64,000 nt of DNA from Bacillota bacterium. GTDB taxonomy: Bacteria > Bacillota > Clostridia > Lachnospirales > Lachnospiraceae. The notes under the pieces are model-generated. The model made no database searches. It saw nothing but the letters and a program-made list of their open reading frames with translations, and was not told the DNA's origin. The position numbers were made by a program, and so were the translations under genes. This document shows positions 42,862 to 52,490 of the stretch, in pieces. The DNA lies in contig JAEZUM010000019.1 in the NCBI GenBank assembly GCA_023421075.1, positions 1-64,000 of the forward strand, read 5' to 3'. The number at the start of each line of letters is the position of its first letter. Within the stretch, counting starts at the first letter, position 1.

Positions 42862-43926
42862 TTATTTGGCAGTATCCTTAATCAGCTTCACAATCGTATC
42901 GATGGAGTTATTTAGCTCACTCTTATTCATGGCATCAATGTACTCCTGCTTCTTATCCTGAAGAGTATTGATCGCTTCAAGAAGTCTTGCAATCGTAAGA
43001 TCCTCCTCCTTAAGAAGATAGGAATAACCCTGGCGTTCAAAGGATTCCGCATTCAGAATCTGATCGCCGCGACTTGCTTTTGCAGACAGAGGAATCAATA
43101 TATTCGGCTTTCTAAGTGCCAATAATTCGCAGATTGCGTTGGCTCCTGCTCGGGAGATAACCAGATCCGCAGAGGCAAAGATGTCGCTCAGCTCTGCACG
43201 GATGTATTCGTATTGTGCATAGCCGGCGGTATCGTTTAATCGCTCATCCAGATTACCCTTACCGCAGAGATGAATTACCTGAAAATCTCGAAGCAGGGTC
43301 GGAAGCATTCCGCGAATGATCTCGTTGATTACTCTGGAGCCGGTGCTGCCGCCGATAACTAACAATACCGGTTTATTTACAGTAAAGCCGCAGAAATCTA
43401 AGCCTCGCAGCTTATTACCGGAGAAAAGCTCCTTACGGATTGGTGTACCGGTAAGAACCGCCTTTCCTTCCGGAAGATATTTGAGGGTCTCCGGAAAGTT
43501 GACACAGATCTTGGTCGCTGAGGGAAGTGCCAGTTTATTTGCGAGACCGGGAGAGATATCGGATTCATGGACAATAACGGGAATCTTATTACTTTTCGCA
43601 GCCAGAACGACCGGCACGGTAACAAAGCCACCTTTGGAAAATACGATATCCGGGTTTAAATCCTTAAGCAGTTTGCGTGCTTCCAAATAACCCTTCATAA
43701 CCTTGAAGGGATCTGAAAAATTCTTGGGGTCAAAGTATCTTCTTAATTTACCGGAGGAAATGCCGTGATAAGGTATGTTATATTCTTCAATGAGCTTTCG
43801 CTCCATTCCCTGATAGGAACCGATGTACTGTATGTCATAGCCCTCTTGCTTTAATTGCGGAAGCAAGGCGATACAGGGTGTGACATGACCGGCTGTTCCT
43901 CCTCCGGTTAAAACGATACGTTTCAT
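42862..43926 (-). CDS. murG: UDP-GlcNAc:lipid I N-acetylglucosaminyltransferase
   Basis: Adds GlcNAc to lipid I at the cytoplasmic face of the membrane, the last intracellular step of peptidoglycan precursor synthesis. The 354-residue GT28 enzyme has GGGTAGHVTP near the N-terminus, VFSKGGFVTVPV, then IGGSTGSRVINEII and the donor-binding SRAGANAICELLALRKPNILIP. The ATG at 43926 has GGAGG 8 bases upstream; an ATG 15 bases earlier would overlap the preceding gene. It is unusual to find murG away from a division and cell wall cluster; here it follows a TSCPD gene by 2 bases. Confidence 0.95.
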   Translation of the reverse strand: MKRIVLTGGGTAGHVTPCIALLPQLKQEGYDIQYIGSYQGMERKLIEEYNIPYHGISSGKLRRYFDPKNFSDPFKVMKGYLEARKLLKDLNPDIVFSKGGFVTVPVVLAAKSNKIPVIVHESDISPGLANKLALPSATKICVNFPETLKYLPEGKAVLTGTPIRKELFSGNKLRGLDFCGFTVNKPVLLVIGGSTGSRVINEIIRGMLPTLLRDFQVIHLCGKGNLDERLNDTAGYAQYEYIRAELSDIFASADLVISRAGANAICELLALRKPNILIPLSAKASRGDQILNAESFERQGYSYLLKEEDLTIARLLEAINTLQDKKQEYIDAMNKSELNNSIDTIVKLIKDTAK

Positions 43927-43928
43927 TC

Positions 43929-44174
43929 TTAGGACCTCCATTCCTTTAATGCTTTTGCTAATTGATCCGGACAGGAGGTCGAGCGAAATTCGCAGGTAAC
44001 TCCTTCTAATTTACGGATTAAATCATCCACGTTCATTCCTACCGCTAATTTGGAGATACCGCTGGCATTACCATTGCAGCCTCCTTTAAAATTAAGTGCA
44101 GTTAGGGTATTGGTCTTCTCGTCTATCTCAAAGCTGATTTCCCGGCTGCATACGCCTGAAGTTTTATAAACCAT
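43929..44174 (-). CDS. TSCPD-domain protein (TIGR03905 type)
   Basis: A small protein of unknown function, about 81 residues from the start chosen here. It has YKTSGVCSREI, GGCNGNASGISKL and the closing TSCPDQLAKALKE, with four conserved cysteines suggesting metal binding. This matches the usual family length of about 80 and begins, as homologues do, close to the TSGVCS motif. The frame stays open upstream to an ATG at 44378, giving 149 residues, but the added part overlaps the marR promoter and looks unrelated. The ATG at 44174 has only a weak AGGTAAG upstream, so the start is uncertain. Probably co-transcribed with murG. Confidence 0.75.
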   Translation of the reverse strand: MVYKTSGVCSREISFEIDEKTNTLTALNFKGGCNGNASGISKLAVGMNVDDLIRKLEGVTCEFRSTSCPDQLAKALKEWRS

Positions 44175-44371
44175 TTCTATATTCTTACCTGACCTTTCAT
44201 TCTCTAATCTGAATTTACGAGTGGCTCTGATTGTCATAGCATTTAATAAATTATATGTAACAGGGGTCCTATTAGCTACAATATTAAGCAACTCGAGTGA
44301 TAATCGAGTACATTGTATCTCAGACCCTATTAATTTGCAAATGAATTTTACAAAAGTACCGAAATACCGTC

Positions 44372-44406
44372 TTGACAATAGTACTATATAGGACTATGCT
44401 ATATAG
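44372..44406 (+). promoter_or_regulatory. marR promoter with paired CTATATAG operator sites
   Basis: TTGACA (44372-44377), 17-bp spacer, TATGCT (44395-44400). Two identical 8-bp palindromes CTATATAG (44384-44391 and 44399-44406), 15 bp apart centre to centre, overlap the spacer and the -10. This is the layout expected for autorepression by the MarR protein encoded downstream. Confidence 0.75.
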
Positions 44407-44502
44407 GTATTAACGATGATCTAATTTGGTATATAACGATTTCGAAGCGGAGAGAAGCTTGCAGGAATACCTCATCAAATGGAAGTAGAGGGAGGAAGGT
44501 CT

Positions 44503-44928
44503 ATGAAAACCAACGGTGGTTATTTGCTCTCACAGATCCATCAGCTTAGCGGGAGAGCATTTGAGAAAATGCTGAGGGAAAGCGAAATTGACGCTTTTAA
44601 CGGAGCCCAGGGCAGGATACTTTATGTGCTTTGGGAGCGTGATTATCTGTCCATAACGGAGGTGGGCAAGCTTACCTCACTGGCAAAGACGACCTTAACC
44701 GGGATGCTAGACCGAATGGAAGAAGGAGGTCTGGTGGAGAGGGTACCGGATAAGAAGAACCGGAGACAGATATTTATCCGGATTACCGAGAAAGCAAAGG
44801 CGTATCGTGAAAAGTATGATGCCGTATCCGAAGAGATGAACCAATTGTTTTATCAGGGCTTTCGTGACGATGAGGTGCAGGAATTCGAAGATATGCTTAG
44901 AAGGATTAAAGCAAATCTTGAAAAGTAA
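44503..44928 (+). CDS. MarR-family transcription regulator
   Basis: Dimeric winged-helix DNA-binding protein of 141 residues. Recognition-helix region about 53-80 (LSITEVGKLTSLAKTTLTGM), followed by the wing (MEEGGLVERVPDKKNRRQIF) with the typical D-x-R-type turn (DKKNRRQ). The C-terminal helix makes the dimer. GGGAGGAAGG precedes the ATG at 44503; an ATG 24 bases upstream is less well placed. The operator pair in its promoter supports autoregulation. The following PNPOx-like gene is probably in the same unit. Confidence 0.92.
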   Translation: MKTNGGYLLSQIHQLSGRAFEKMLRESEIDAFNGAQGRILYVLWERDYLSITEVGKLTSLAKTTLTGMLDRMEEGGLVERVPDKKNRRQIFIRITEKAKAYREKYDAVSEEMNQLFYQGFRDDEVQEFEDMLRRIKANLEK

Positions 44929-44998
44929 CAAGGTAGTATCGATCCGGTAGAAAATTATGATAGTAATCAATTATGAATTATAATAGGAGGGTAATAAT

Positions 44999-45427
44999 AT
45001 GAGTGTGACAAAAGAGGTTTTGGAGAGCATTTTAAAACAAGTGGACAGTACCCGAGAGGTGGTTGTCTGTTCTATGGATGAAGCGGGGTTTCCAAATGCA
45101 AAAGCAATGTTCTTAAGAAAGCATGAGGGTCTTCATACCTTTTGGTTCTCAACAAATGTGTCTTCTTACCGTACAATGCGTTTTCAGGAGAATCCGAAAG
45201 CATGTCTGTATTTTTTGGATGCTGAGGCGATTCATGGACTGATGCTGACCGGTGAGATGAAGGTATATATGGACGATGAGACGAAGCAAGCCTTCTGGGA
45301 GCCGGGCGATATCAGGTATTACCAGCAAGGACCCACCGATCCCGATTATTGTATGATGTGTTTTACCGCAGAAAAGGGTAATTATTGGGGTAATGGTAAA
45401 TACGAATTTGAGGTTGCTTCTTTATAG
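44999..45427 (+). CDS. Pyridoxamine-5'-phosphate-oxidase-like flavin-binding protein
   Basis: A 142-residue split-barrel protein of the PNPOx/general-stress-26 type that probably binds FMN or F420-like flavin. Visible elements: GFPNAKAMFLRKHEGLHTFW, RTMRFQENPKACLYFLDA and the Trp-containing FWEPGDIRYYQQGPTDPDY. True PNPOx is longer, so vitamin B6 synthesis is not implied. AGGAGG precedes the ATG by 9 bases. It follows the marR gene by 70 bases and ends at the hairpin at 45464. Confidence 0.85.
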   Translation: MSVTKEVLESILKQVDSTREVVVCSMDEAGFPNAKAMFLRKHEGLHTFWFSTNVSSYRTMRFQENPKACLYFLDAEAIHGLMLTGEMKVYMDDETKQAFWEPGDIRYYQQGPTDPDYCMMCFTAEKGNYWGNGKYEFEVASL

Positions 45428-45463
45428 CGGATGGAAGTTATGATTAAGACGAAGTATAAGTAA

Positions 45464-45510
45464 GGATGTGGCCAACAAGCCGTAGATAAGGGCGTTGGCG
45501 GCATCCTTTT
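45464..45510 (+). terminator. Terminator of the marR unit
   Basis: GGATGTGGCCAAC (45464-45476) and GTTGGCGGCATCC (45494-45506) pair with one mismatch, followed by TTTT. Confidence 0.8.
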
Positions 45511-45573
45511 GCATATCTGAATAAAATATGATAAACTGAAGTATCTTACACCGAGGAAGGGAGCAGCAGACTA

Positions 45574-47283
45574 GTGAAAAAATCGTTTGTAAATGAAATA
45601 TTGATCTTACTGGTGATGTTAACGGGATTACTTACCGGTATTCTGGGAATATTCCTCGCCTCCTCGTATAATATTCTGGAAAAGGAGATTAAGGAATCCT
45701 CCGAGGCATTCTTAAAAATCTACAGTAATGAATTTACAAATAACATAGATGAGATGGACAATCTTCTCAAAAGCATCACAACACAGGGAGAAGATCTCGC
45801 TCAGATTAAAAGCGGCGACGGTAATAAGAGAGCACTAGCCTCGATCTCTCTTTCCAAATATCTTCAGGATCTCCTATCCGGTAGGGATATTGCAGATGTC
45901 ATCGTGGTTTATGATAGCAATTACGGAGTGTGTTTGGATGCGATCACCAATGGATTTAATTTTAAAAAGAAGAATATGCTTCGTGATTTTACCGGTAAGG
46001 CCATCGAGAACGATGAGATAGAAAATTATGAATGGAATTTTCTAAATCTCGAGCATGAGACCTATCTTTATAAGATGCTGATTACCAATACCAGGTCCAT
46101 TGCAATTTATATACGGACCGGTAGACTACTTCGAACGTTATCCACAGAAGAAAACGGAAACCGATCCATCGTATTGGTCAATAAAGAGGGGATAATCGGT
46201 AAGCTGTGGGGAAATGAGACAAAGGACATTAAGGTTGGATCAAATATTAAGGATATCGCTTCTGAAGATTATTTTAGGGTCAGTAAAGGTATTGAGGAGG
46301 ATCAGTTATCTATTTATTGCTATACAAGTAAGAACGGTATTCTATTGCAGACTGACACAAGTATGATTGTTGTGGCAGCGGCTGCATTTGTTGCTGTGTT
46401 CTTCATGCTGTTTATTCTATATTTTACAAGAAAAGAAATTGCGAATCCCATGCAGCATATGATAGGGGATATGGAACGGATTAAGAACGGAGAATATGAA
46501 AGCAGGGTCAGCGGAAGCTTTCATACAAAAGAATTTCTGATGCTTCAGGATGCTACCAACAAAATGGTAGACGAAATTGTAGGACTTAAAATACAATCCT
46601 ATGAGAAAAGGATTGAGCTTCAGGATATGGAACTGAAAAGCATCCGCTTGCAGCTTAAGCCACATTTCTTTCTCAATGCACTGACAACCATCTCCAGCCT
46701 GAGCAGTCAGAGCAAAAATGAGCACATAAAGACTTATATTGATGCGTTATCCAGAAATGTCCGATATATGTTCCGAGCCGGATTTCATACAGTACCGCTC
46801 CGGGAAGAAATCAAGCATGTGAAAAATTATTTTGAGATGCAGGAGCTAAAATATCCGGATTGTATCTTTTATCTGATTGATATGCCTCAGGAGCTGGAGG
46901 ATTGGAAGATTCCACAGATGCTGATTCACACCTTTATCGAAAATGAATTCAAATATGCCGTATCCATTGATGATACCTTAACAATACTAATTAAGATCAG
47001 TAAAAAGACCTATCAGGAGCAGGAAATGCTGTTGATTGAGATAGAGGATGACGGAAAGGGTTACCCTGAGGAAGTACTAGACTATATGAATGGTCGGACA
47101 GAAATGAACCAGACTAAGGGAACCAGACTTGGGTTGTGGAGTATCAAACGGATGATGGAACTTATGTATGAACGGAAGGATCTTGTTATCCTGGAAAATG
47201 TTCAGCCTCATGGATGTCTTAATCGGATTTATATTCCGATCAAGGCCAAGCATGAATTAGTGGATGAAGCAACCGCTCAATAA
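45574..47283 (+). CDS. YesM-type sensor histidine kinase
   Basis: Membrane sensor of 569 residues. Membrane segments lie at about 8-30 and 263-284. The part between them (about 230 residues) is extracytoplasmic and dCache-like. A HAMP linker follows (about 285-340), then His_kinase with the phosphorylatable His364 in LQLKPHFFLNALTTI, and a HATPase domain (HTFIENEFKYA, then IEDDGKGYP). GTG start at 45574 with GAGGAAGGGAG about 10 bases upstream. The AraC-type regulator gene 63 bases downstream is its partner. This family usually senses sugars or oligosaccharides. Confidence 0.92.
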   Translation: MKKSFVNEILILLVMLTGLLTGILGIFLASSYNILEKEIKESSEAFLKIYSNEFTNNIDEMDNLLKSITTQGEDLAQIKSGDGNKRALASISLSKYLQDLLSGRDIADVIVVYDSNYGVCLDAITNGFNFKKKNMLRDFTGKAIENDEIENYEWNFLNLEHETYLYKMLITNTRSIAIYIRTGRLLRTLSTEENGNRSIVLVNKEGIIGKLWGNETKDIKVGSNIKDIASEDYFRVSKGIEEDQLSIYCYTSKNGILLQTDTSMIVVAAAAFVAVFFMLFILYFTRKEIANPMQHMIGDMERIKNGEYESRVSGSFHTKEFLMLQDATNKMVDEIVGLKIQSYEKRIELQDMELKSIRLQLKPHFFLNALTTISSLSSQSKNEHIKTYIDALSRNVRYMFRAGFHTVPLREEIKHVKNYFEMQELKYPDCIFYLIDMPQELEDWKIPQMLIHTFIENEFKYAVSIDDTLTILIKISKKTYQEQEMLLIEIEDDGKGYPEEVLDYMNGRTEMNQTKGTRLGLWSIKRMMELMYERKDLVILENVQPHGCLNRIYIPIKAKHELVDEATAQ

Positions 47284-47346
47284 TAAATAATGAAAATGAG
47301 TAAAAAAAGAGATGGTTTACACCGGTAAAAGAGGAACGAGGTAGTT

Positions 47347-48924
47347 ATGATAAATGTATTGATTGTAGATGATGATATTGCTACCGTAGAGGTAATCAGA
47401 GCCTCTATCGATTGGGAAGAGCTGGGGGTTCATTCTGTGCACACTGCATATAACGTGGCAAATGCCAAAAAAATACTCACAGACCAAAAGGTTGACATTA
47501 TTATCAGTGATATAGAGATGCCACAGGAGACAGGTCTGGATCTCTTAAAATGGGTCAGAGAAGAGAAGGTGGAGTGTGAATTTCTGCTACTAACCTGTCA
47601 TGAGAAGTTCTCCTATGCTACCGATGCCATTCATTTTGAGGCTGCTGCATACCTGACGAAGCCCTTTGATCTGTCTATCATGGAGCTGAATCTGCAGAAA
47701 ATTATCAACAAGCTTCGACAGAAGCGTGATCTTCAAAAGAATAGTGAATACGGGGAATGGATGGAGAAAAATCTTCGGTTTATGAAGCTGGATTTCTGGA
47801 AGGATGTATTAGAGGGAGAGATTACAGGCTCTCGAATCGGAACGGAAATAAGCAGCAGACATCTGGACATCAGTGAGGACAAGGGGTACTGCCTGGTATA
47901 TGTAAAGCTAAGTAATATGGATAGTGATACAGAGCGATATGGACGGTCTGTTCTTGAATTTGTATTGGAAGAGTTTCAATCTGAGATTCTGACCGGACGA
48001 GTGGTGAATGAGAGTGTTGTTAAATTTCATACAGAGGATAGCTTAAGCTATATCACAGTTTGTGATGAGAAGAATAAGGGTAGTCTGAAGGAGCGATGTG
48101 AAAAACTGCTTGAGACCTGCAAAGGGTATTTCAAAGCTTCCATTACCTGCTGTATCAGTAATGCATATTCGATACAGGAGCTGCCTGCGATCAGAAGAAA
48201 ATTAGCGAAGCTGTTTGACTATAATGTCGGAACCTCCAGCAAGACCTTTCATGAGGATGAGGTAGAGCTGACATCCAATAGTGAGATCCAGATTCTTGAC
48301 CTGGAGAAGCTGGTGAACTTCGTTGAGAATAAGGACCGGGCGAGAATTCTGAATTATCTGAAGCAGGTATTTGACGAGCTGTCTAATTATAAAAAGTTAA
48401 ATCGTCATTCACTCTATTTGATGAAGCAGGAGATCATGCAGGTAGTTTATGCTGATTTGATGAAGCAGGGAATACAGGCTACCAGATTGTTCTACGACGA
48501 GATCTCGATAAAATTGGCGGATCATGCCATCAATTCCACGGTGGATATGATTCGTTGGGTTAATTATCTGCTGGAGAAGACCTTCGAATACGAGGAAGAG
48601 GTCGCTAAGTCAGCAACGATTATTGAGAAGATTAATAAATATGTTCAGGAACACTATATGGAGGATATCGGACGAAACGAGATCTCAGCGGAGTTCTACC
48701 TGACACCGGAATATCTGGCCAAGCTTTATAAGAAAAAGACAGGAATTAACCTGAAGGATTATATTAATGAATATCGCATTGAGAGAGCCAAGGAATTACT
48801 TCGGGCAGGGGAACAAAATATCAGTAAAATAGCAGAAAGCGTGGGCTTTGATAATTTCACTTATTTTTCTACCCTGTTTAAGAAGATAACCGGAGTATCC
48901 CCCAAGGAATACAAGAAGAATTAA
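47347..48924 (+). CDS. YesN-type response regulator with AraC DNA-binding domain
   Basis: Partner of the preceding kinase, 525 residues. Receiver domain 1-125 with acidic pocket Asp8-Asp10, phospho-acceptor Asp55 (IISDIEMPQ) and Lys106 region (LTKPFDL). A long helical middle domain (about 140-410) follows. The last 100 residues form a double helix-turn-helix AraC domain (YLAKLYKKKTGINLKDYINE and KIAESVGFDNFTYFSTLFKK). GAGG before the ATG. It probably activates the binding protein and permease genes that follow. Confidence 0.93.
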   Translation: MINVLIVDDDIATVEVIRASIDWEELGVHSVHTAYNVANAKKILTDQKVDIIISDIEMPQETGLDLLKWVREEKVECEFLLLTCHEKFSYATDAIHFEAAAYLTKPFDLSIMELNLQKIINKLRQKRDLQKNSEYGEWMEKNLRFMKLDFWKDVLEGEITGSRIGTEISSRHLDISEDKGYCLVYVKLSNMDSDTERYGRSVLEFVLEEFQSEILTGRVVNESVVKFHTEDSLSYITVCDEKNKGSLKERCEKLLETCKGYFKASITCCISNAYSIQELPAIRRKLAKLFDYNVGTSSKTFHEDEVELTSNSEIQILDLEKLVNFVENKDRARILNYLKQVFDELSNYKKLNRHSLYLMKQEIMQVVYADLMKQGIQATRLFYDEISIKLADHAINSTVDMIRWVNYLLEKTFEYEEEVAKSATIIEKINKYVQEHYMEDIGRNEISAEFYLTPEYLAKLYKKKTGINLKDYINEYRIERAKELLRAGEQNISKIAESVGFDNFTYFSTLFKKITGVSPKEYKKN

Positions 48925-48946
48925 TGAGCATCCCTACCCTTTGAAT

Positions 48947-49011
48947 TAGTTTGTGCCGAGGAAGACGCAGGCACAAACTATTGTATGTGAAAATGGCTTT
49001 CTGTTTTCACA
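48947..49011 (+). promoter_or_regulatory. Hairpin and inverted repeat before the first transporter operon
   Basis: TAGTTTGTGCC (48947-48957) pairs with GGCACAAACTA (48970-48980), an 11-bp perfect stem without a strong T run. TGTGAAAA (48986-48993) pairs with TTTTCACA (49004-49011). The first may be a weak terminator or processing stem, the second an operator. The binding protein starts at 49108. Confidence 0.5.
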
Positions 49012-49107
49012 TTATTGTGCCTAAAATTGAAAAAGTAAAGCTTGTTTTTTAAAGAGAATAAATTACCGAATTGATATACTTTACTTATCAAAAGGGAGGT
49101 AATAAAC

Positions 49108-50643
49108 ATGAAATTAATGAAAAAAATATTGGTAGTTTTATTGACCGCTTCGATGGTGATCGGATTGAGCGCTTGCAGTAACAAGGCGCCTGAGCAAAAA
49201 GGTGACACCACAGATCCTACCGCAGTACCGGAGAAGAAGATCGAAAAAATAGTATATTCCTATGCTACCTTCAATAATATTCCGGATGAAGAGACCCTTG
49301 GAACGGTAGAGGAAGCAATCAACCAGATTACAAGAGAGAAGATCGGAGTAGAGGTGGAGCTGAAGCCCATAGCGATCTTTGAATACTCCTCCAATGTCAG
49401 CCTTGCATTACAGGGTGGAGATCAAATTGATTTATTTGAATCACTGGGTGATTTTAATAACGCAGTATCCAGCGAGATGGCTTACGATCTGACGGACCTG
49501 GTGGACACTTATGCTCCGGAGACAAAAGCGCTCCTGGGACAGGAATTACTGGATGCCTGCGTTAAGGACGGAAAGCTTTATGGTATTCCCACCTACAAGC
49601 CTTATGCGCTTACACCAATGGTTATCTATAAGCAAGAGATTGCAGATGAGCTTGGAATTGACATGACCCAGGTCAAGAGTATCTATGATCTTACCGATGT
49701 ATTAAGAACCGTTAAGGCAGCTTATCCTGACATGACACCTCTTGTTCCGGTTTCAACCGGTTCCTCCGGTGTAAGTATGTGTATCCCGAAGGTGGATTAC
49801 TTAACCGATGATTACTTTAGTCCTAAGGGCGTAATCATGGGGGATGATATGACCGTAATTGATTATTATGGAACAGCAGAGTTTGCTGACATTACTAACC
49901 TTACAAGAACCTGGTATAACGAAGGCTTAATTCTGCAGGATGCAGCTACAACCACCAGCACTTCCACCGAGCTTATGTCGGCAGATAATAGCTTCTGTTA
50001 TGTAGCCGCCTACAGCTATCCCCCGGCAGACACCGCCGCATCCTTAGAGGCACAGGTTGGTGGTATTGATCTTGGAGCAGTACAGATCGGTGAGGCTTAT
50101 CTGGATACTACCTCTGTAAATGCCTTGTCCTGGATGGTTTCCTCCACATCAAAGGCTCCTGAAGCAGCACTTAAATTCCTGAATCTGACCTTTACCGATC
50201 CGGAAGTCATCAATCTTCTTATCTATGGAATTAAGGATAGAGATTATGTTATGGATGCAGAAGGTTATGTGTCCTACCCTCAGGGAATGGATGCAACCAC
50301 AGTTCCTTATACAGCACAGTTAAGCTGCGGTACCTTAGGTAATTTCTTCCTGATGCACCCCATGGTAGGAACCAGTAAGGAATCCCTGGTATGGGAAGAA
50401 GAGCAGAACGAGAAGGCAGCGAAATCACCTGCAATGGGCTTTACCTTTGACTCCAGTGAGGTTGGAACGGAATATGCGGGAGTAATTAATGTAATACAAC
50501 AATATTTACCCGGTTTACTTTGCGGTAGTGTTGACCCTGTTACAGCAATCCCTGAATTTAGAGATAAGCTGACCGTAGCCGGATTGGATCGTATTATTGC
50601 GGCAAAACAAAAACAATTGGATGAGTGGCTGGCGCAAAAATAA
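49108..50643 (+). CDS. Sugar-binding lipoprotein of ABC transporter 1
   Basis: Extracellular solute-binding protein (family 1) of 511 residues anchored by a lipid. Signal peptide with basic start (MKLMKK), hydrophobic core (ILVVLLTASMVIGLSAC) and lipobox GLSAC with Cys near 23. The remaining fold matches the type found with LplB/YtcP permeases, which carry complex or oligomeric sugars. Ligand unknown. GGGAGG precedes the ATG. The two permeases follow at once. Confidence 0.9.
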   Translation: MKLMKKILVVLLTASMVIGLSACSNKAPEQKGDTTDPTAVPEKKIEKIVYSYATFNNIPDEETLGTVEEAINQITREKIGVEVELKPIAIFEYSSNVSLALQGGDQIDLFESLGDFNNAVSSEMAYDLTDLVDTYAPETKALLGQELLDACVKDGKLYGIPTYKPYALTPMVIYKQEIADELGIDMTQVKSIYDLTDVLRTVKAAYPDMTPLVPVSTGSSGVSMCIPKVDYLTDDYFSPKGVIMGDDMTVIDYYGTAEFADITNLTRTWYNEGLILQDAATTTSTSTELMSADNSFCYVAAYSYPPADTAASLEAQVGGIDLGAVQIGEAYLDTTSVNALSWMVSSTSKAPEAALKFLNLTFTDPEVINLLIYGIKDRDYVMDAEGYVSYPQGMDATTVPYTAQLSCGTLGNFFLMHPMVGTSKESLVWEEEQNEKAAKSPAMGFTFDSSEVGTEYAGVINVIQQYLPGLLCGSVDPVTAIPEFRDKLTVAGLDRIIAAKQKQLDEWLAQK

Positions 50644-50656
50644 AGTGGAGATAAGA

Positions 50657-51583
50657 ATGAAGAATATAAGAAATAAGAAAAATCGGGGACTGACCAAAAG
50701 CGGTCCCCTTCTCCTAATCGCACTACCCGGGATTATATATCTGTTCATTAATAACTATATTCCAATGTTCGGCGTTTTTCTGGCCTTTAAGGATTATAGC
50801 TATCGAAAAGGGATTTTCGGGAGTGACTGGAATGGGTTGAAAAACTTTGAATATTTATTTAAGCAGGATGCTTTTACGATAATAAGAAATACCTTACTTT
50901 ATAATGCGGCCTTTATTATCGTAGGAACCATAGCGGCGATACTGGTAGCAATATTGATGTGTGAATTGGGGGAGAGAACCCGCGTAAAATTCTTTCAGTC
51001 CTCCCTTCTTCTCCCGAACTTATTGTCATGGGTAGTCATCAGCTTTATAGGCTTTGCATTTCTGAATTCCGATACCGGCTTCATCAATAATACAATTATC
51101 AAATTCTTCGGAGGAAAAGCAATCACCTGGTATACTACTCCAAAATATTGGCCGATTATACTGCTTATCGTGTATCTCTGGAAAACTGTCGGTTATAGCA
51201 GCATTATCTACATGGCAAGCATCTCCGGTATCGATAAAAGTATCTTTGAGGCATCGAAAATTGATGGTGCTACGAAGCTGAAGCAAATCAGACATGTTAC
51301 ACTGCCTTTATTAAAGCCAACGGTAGTAATCCTGACATTAATGGCGGTAGGCAGAATATTCTATTCTGATTTCGGATTGTTCTATCAGGTTCCTATGAAT
51401 TCCGGTGCCTTATATGATGTGACACAAACGATTGATACTTATGTATATCATGGCCTAATGGAATTGAATAATATCGGTATGTCAGCAGCAGCCGGTCTAT
51501 ATCAATCCGTTATCGGCTTCATTCTTGTTATGGCGGCGAATGCTTTCGTTCGAAAAGTCGATCATGAGAATGCATTATTCTAG
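50657..51583 (+). CDS. ABC transporter 1 permease, LplB-type
   Basis: Inner-membrane subunit of 308 residues with six predicted membrane segments. It has the ABC permease EAA loop (EASKIDGATKLKQIRHVTLP), which contacts the ATPase. The N-terminal basic stretch is followed by ALPGIIYLFINNYIPMFGVF, typical of LplB/UgpA-like permeases. The ATG at 50657 has GGAG 6 bases upstream; the frame runs back into the binding-protein gene without a better start. Confidence 0.92.
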   Translation: MKNIRNKKNRGLTKSGPLLLIALPGIIYLFINNYIPMFGVFLAFKDYSYRKGIFGSDWNGLKNFEYLFKQDAFTIIRNTLLYNAAFIIVGTIAAILVAILMCELGERTRVKFFQSSLLLPNLLSWVVISFIGFAFLNSDTGFINNTIIKFFGGKAITWYTTPKYWPIILLIVYLWKTVGYSSIIYMASISGIDKSIFEASKIDGATKLKQIRHVTLPLLKPTVVILTLMAVGRIFYSDFGLFYQVPMNSGALYDVTQTIDTYVYHGLMELNNIGMSAAAGLYQSVIGFILVMAANAFVRKVDHENALF

Positions 51584-51591
51584 GAGGGAGG

Positions 51592-52482
51592 ATGATTAGA
51601 ATGACAGATGAAAAGAGATTTAGAGTGGTTGCCAGTGTACTTCTTGCTATTTTTGCAGTCGTTGCGCTGCTTCCAATCATTTTAATAGTAATTGCCTCCG
51701 TGACAGAAGAAAAGACTTTATTGTCCAACGGATACTCTTATTTCCCGAAAGCCTTCAGTCTTGATGCATATTATTATATGATTAAGCAGGGAGTAACCAT
51801 TCTCCGTGCGTATGGTGTCACAGTCAGTGTAACGTTGATCGGAACGGTAACCAGTGTAATCATCACCACGATGCTGGCGTATCCGATGTCGAGAACGAAT
51901 TTTAAATATAGAAATATCCTTTCCTTCTTTGTGTTTTTCACAATGCTGTTTAATGGTGGTATTGTTTCCTCGTATATTATGTGGTCTAACATATTTCATA
52001 TTAAGAATACTCTTTGGGCACTGATTATGCCGGGGTTTCTGGTAACTGCCTTCAACGTATTCTTAGTTCGAAATTATTATTCGAATAATGTTCCGGAAGC
52101 CTTAATTGAGTCCGCTCAGATTGACGGAGCAACGGAGATACGTATCTTCTGGAAGATCATCGTACCGCTGTCGGTGCCGACAGTTGCCACTATCAGCTTA
52201 TTTACCGCATTGTTATACTGGAATGACTGGGTGAATGGTCTCTATTATATTACCGATTCCAAATATTTTGGTATACAGAATCTGTTGATTAAGATTATGA
52301 ATAATGTTCAATTCCTAAAATCCGGTTCCTCAAATCTATTAGGAGTGGGTAATATAGAATTGCCCGGTACCTCGGTCAGAATGGCAATGGCAGTTATCGG
52401 AATACTGCCGATAATCATTATATATCCTTTTATACAGAAGTATTTTATCAAGGGTGTAATCGTCGGGGCTGTAAAGGGCTAA
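51592..52482 (+). CDS. ABC transporter 1 permease, YtcP/LplC-type
   Basis: Second permease, 296 residues, six membrane segments. EAA loop ESAQIDGATEIRIFWKIIVP. Ends with YFIKGVIVGAVKG, the usual tail of this subfamily. A purine-rich AGGAGGGAGG precedes ATGs at 51592 and 51601; either could start the protein. No ATP-binding subunit follows: an ATPase encoded elsewhere, as with MsmX in Bacillus, must serve this system. Confidence 0.92.
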   Translation: MIRMTDEKRFRVVASVLLAIFAVVALLPIILIVIASVTEEKTLLSNGYSYFPKAFSLDAYYYMIKQGVTILRAYGVTVSVTLIGTVTSVIITTMLAYPMSRTNFKYRNILSFFVFFTMLFNGGIVSSYIMWSNIFHIKNTLWALIMPGFLVTAFNVFLVRNYYSNNVPEALIESAQIDGATEIRIFWKIIVPLSVPTVATISLFTALLYWNDWVNGLYYITDSKYFGIQNLLIKIMNNVQFLKSGSSNLLGVGNIELPGTSVRMAMAVIGILPIIIIYPFIQKYFIKGVIVGAVKG

Positions 52483-52490
52483 TAGTTAGT

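Noticed and set aside
44175..44378. N-terminal 68-residue extension of the TSCPD protein
   Set aside because: It runs into the marR promoter and exceeds the family's normal length; the family motif begins right after the internal ATG.
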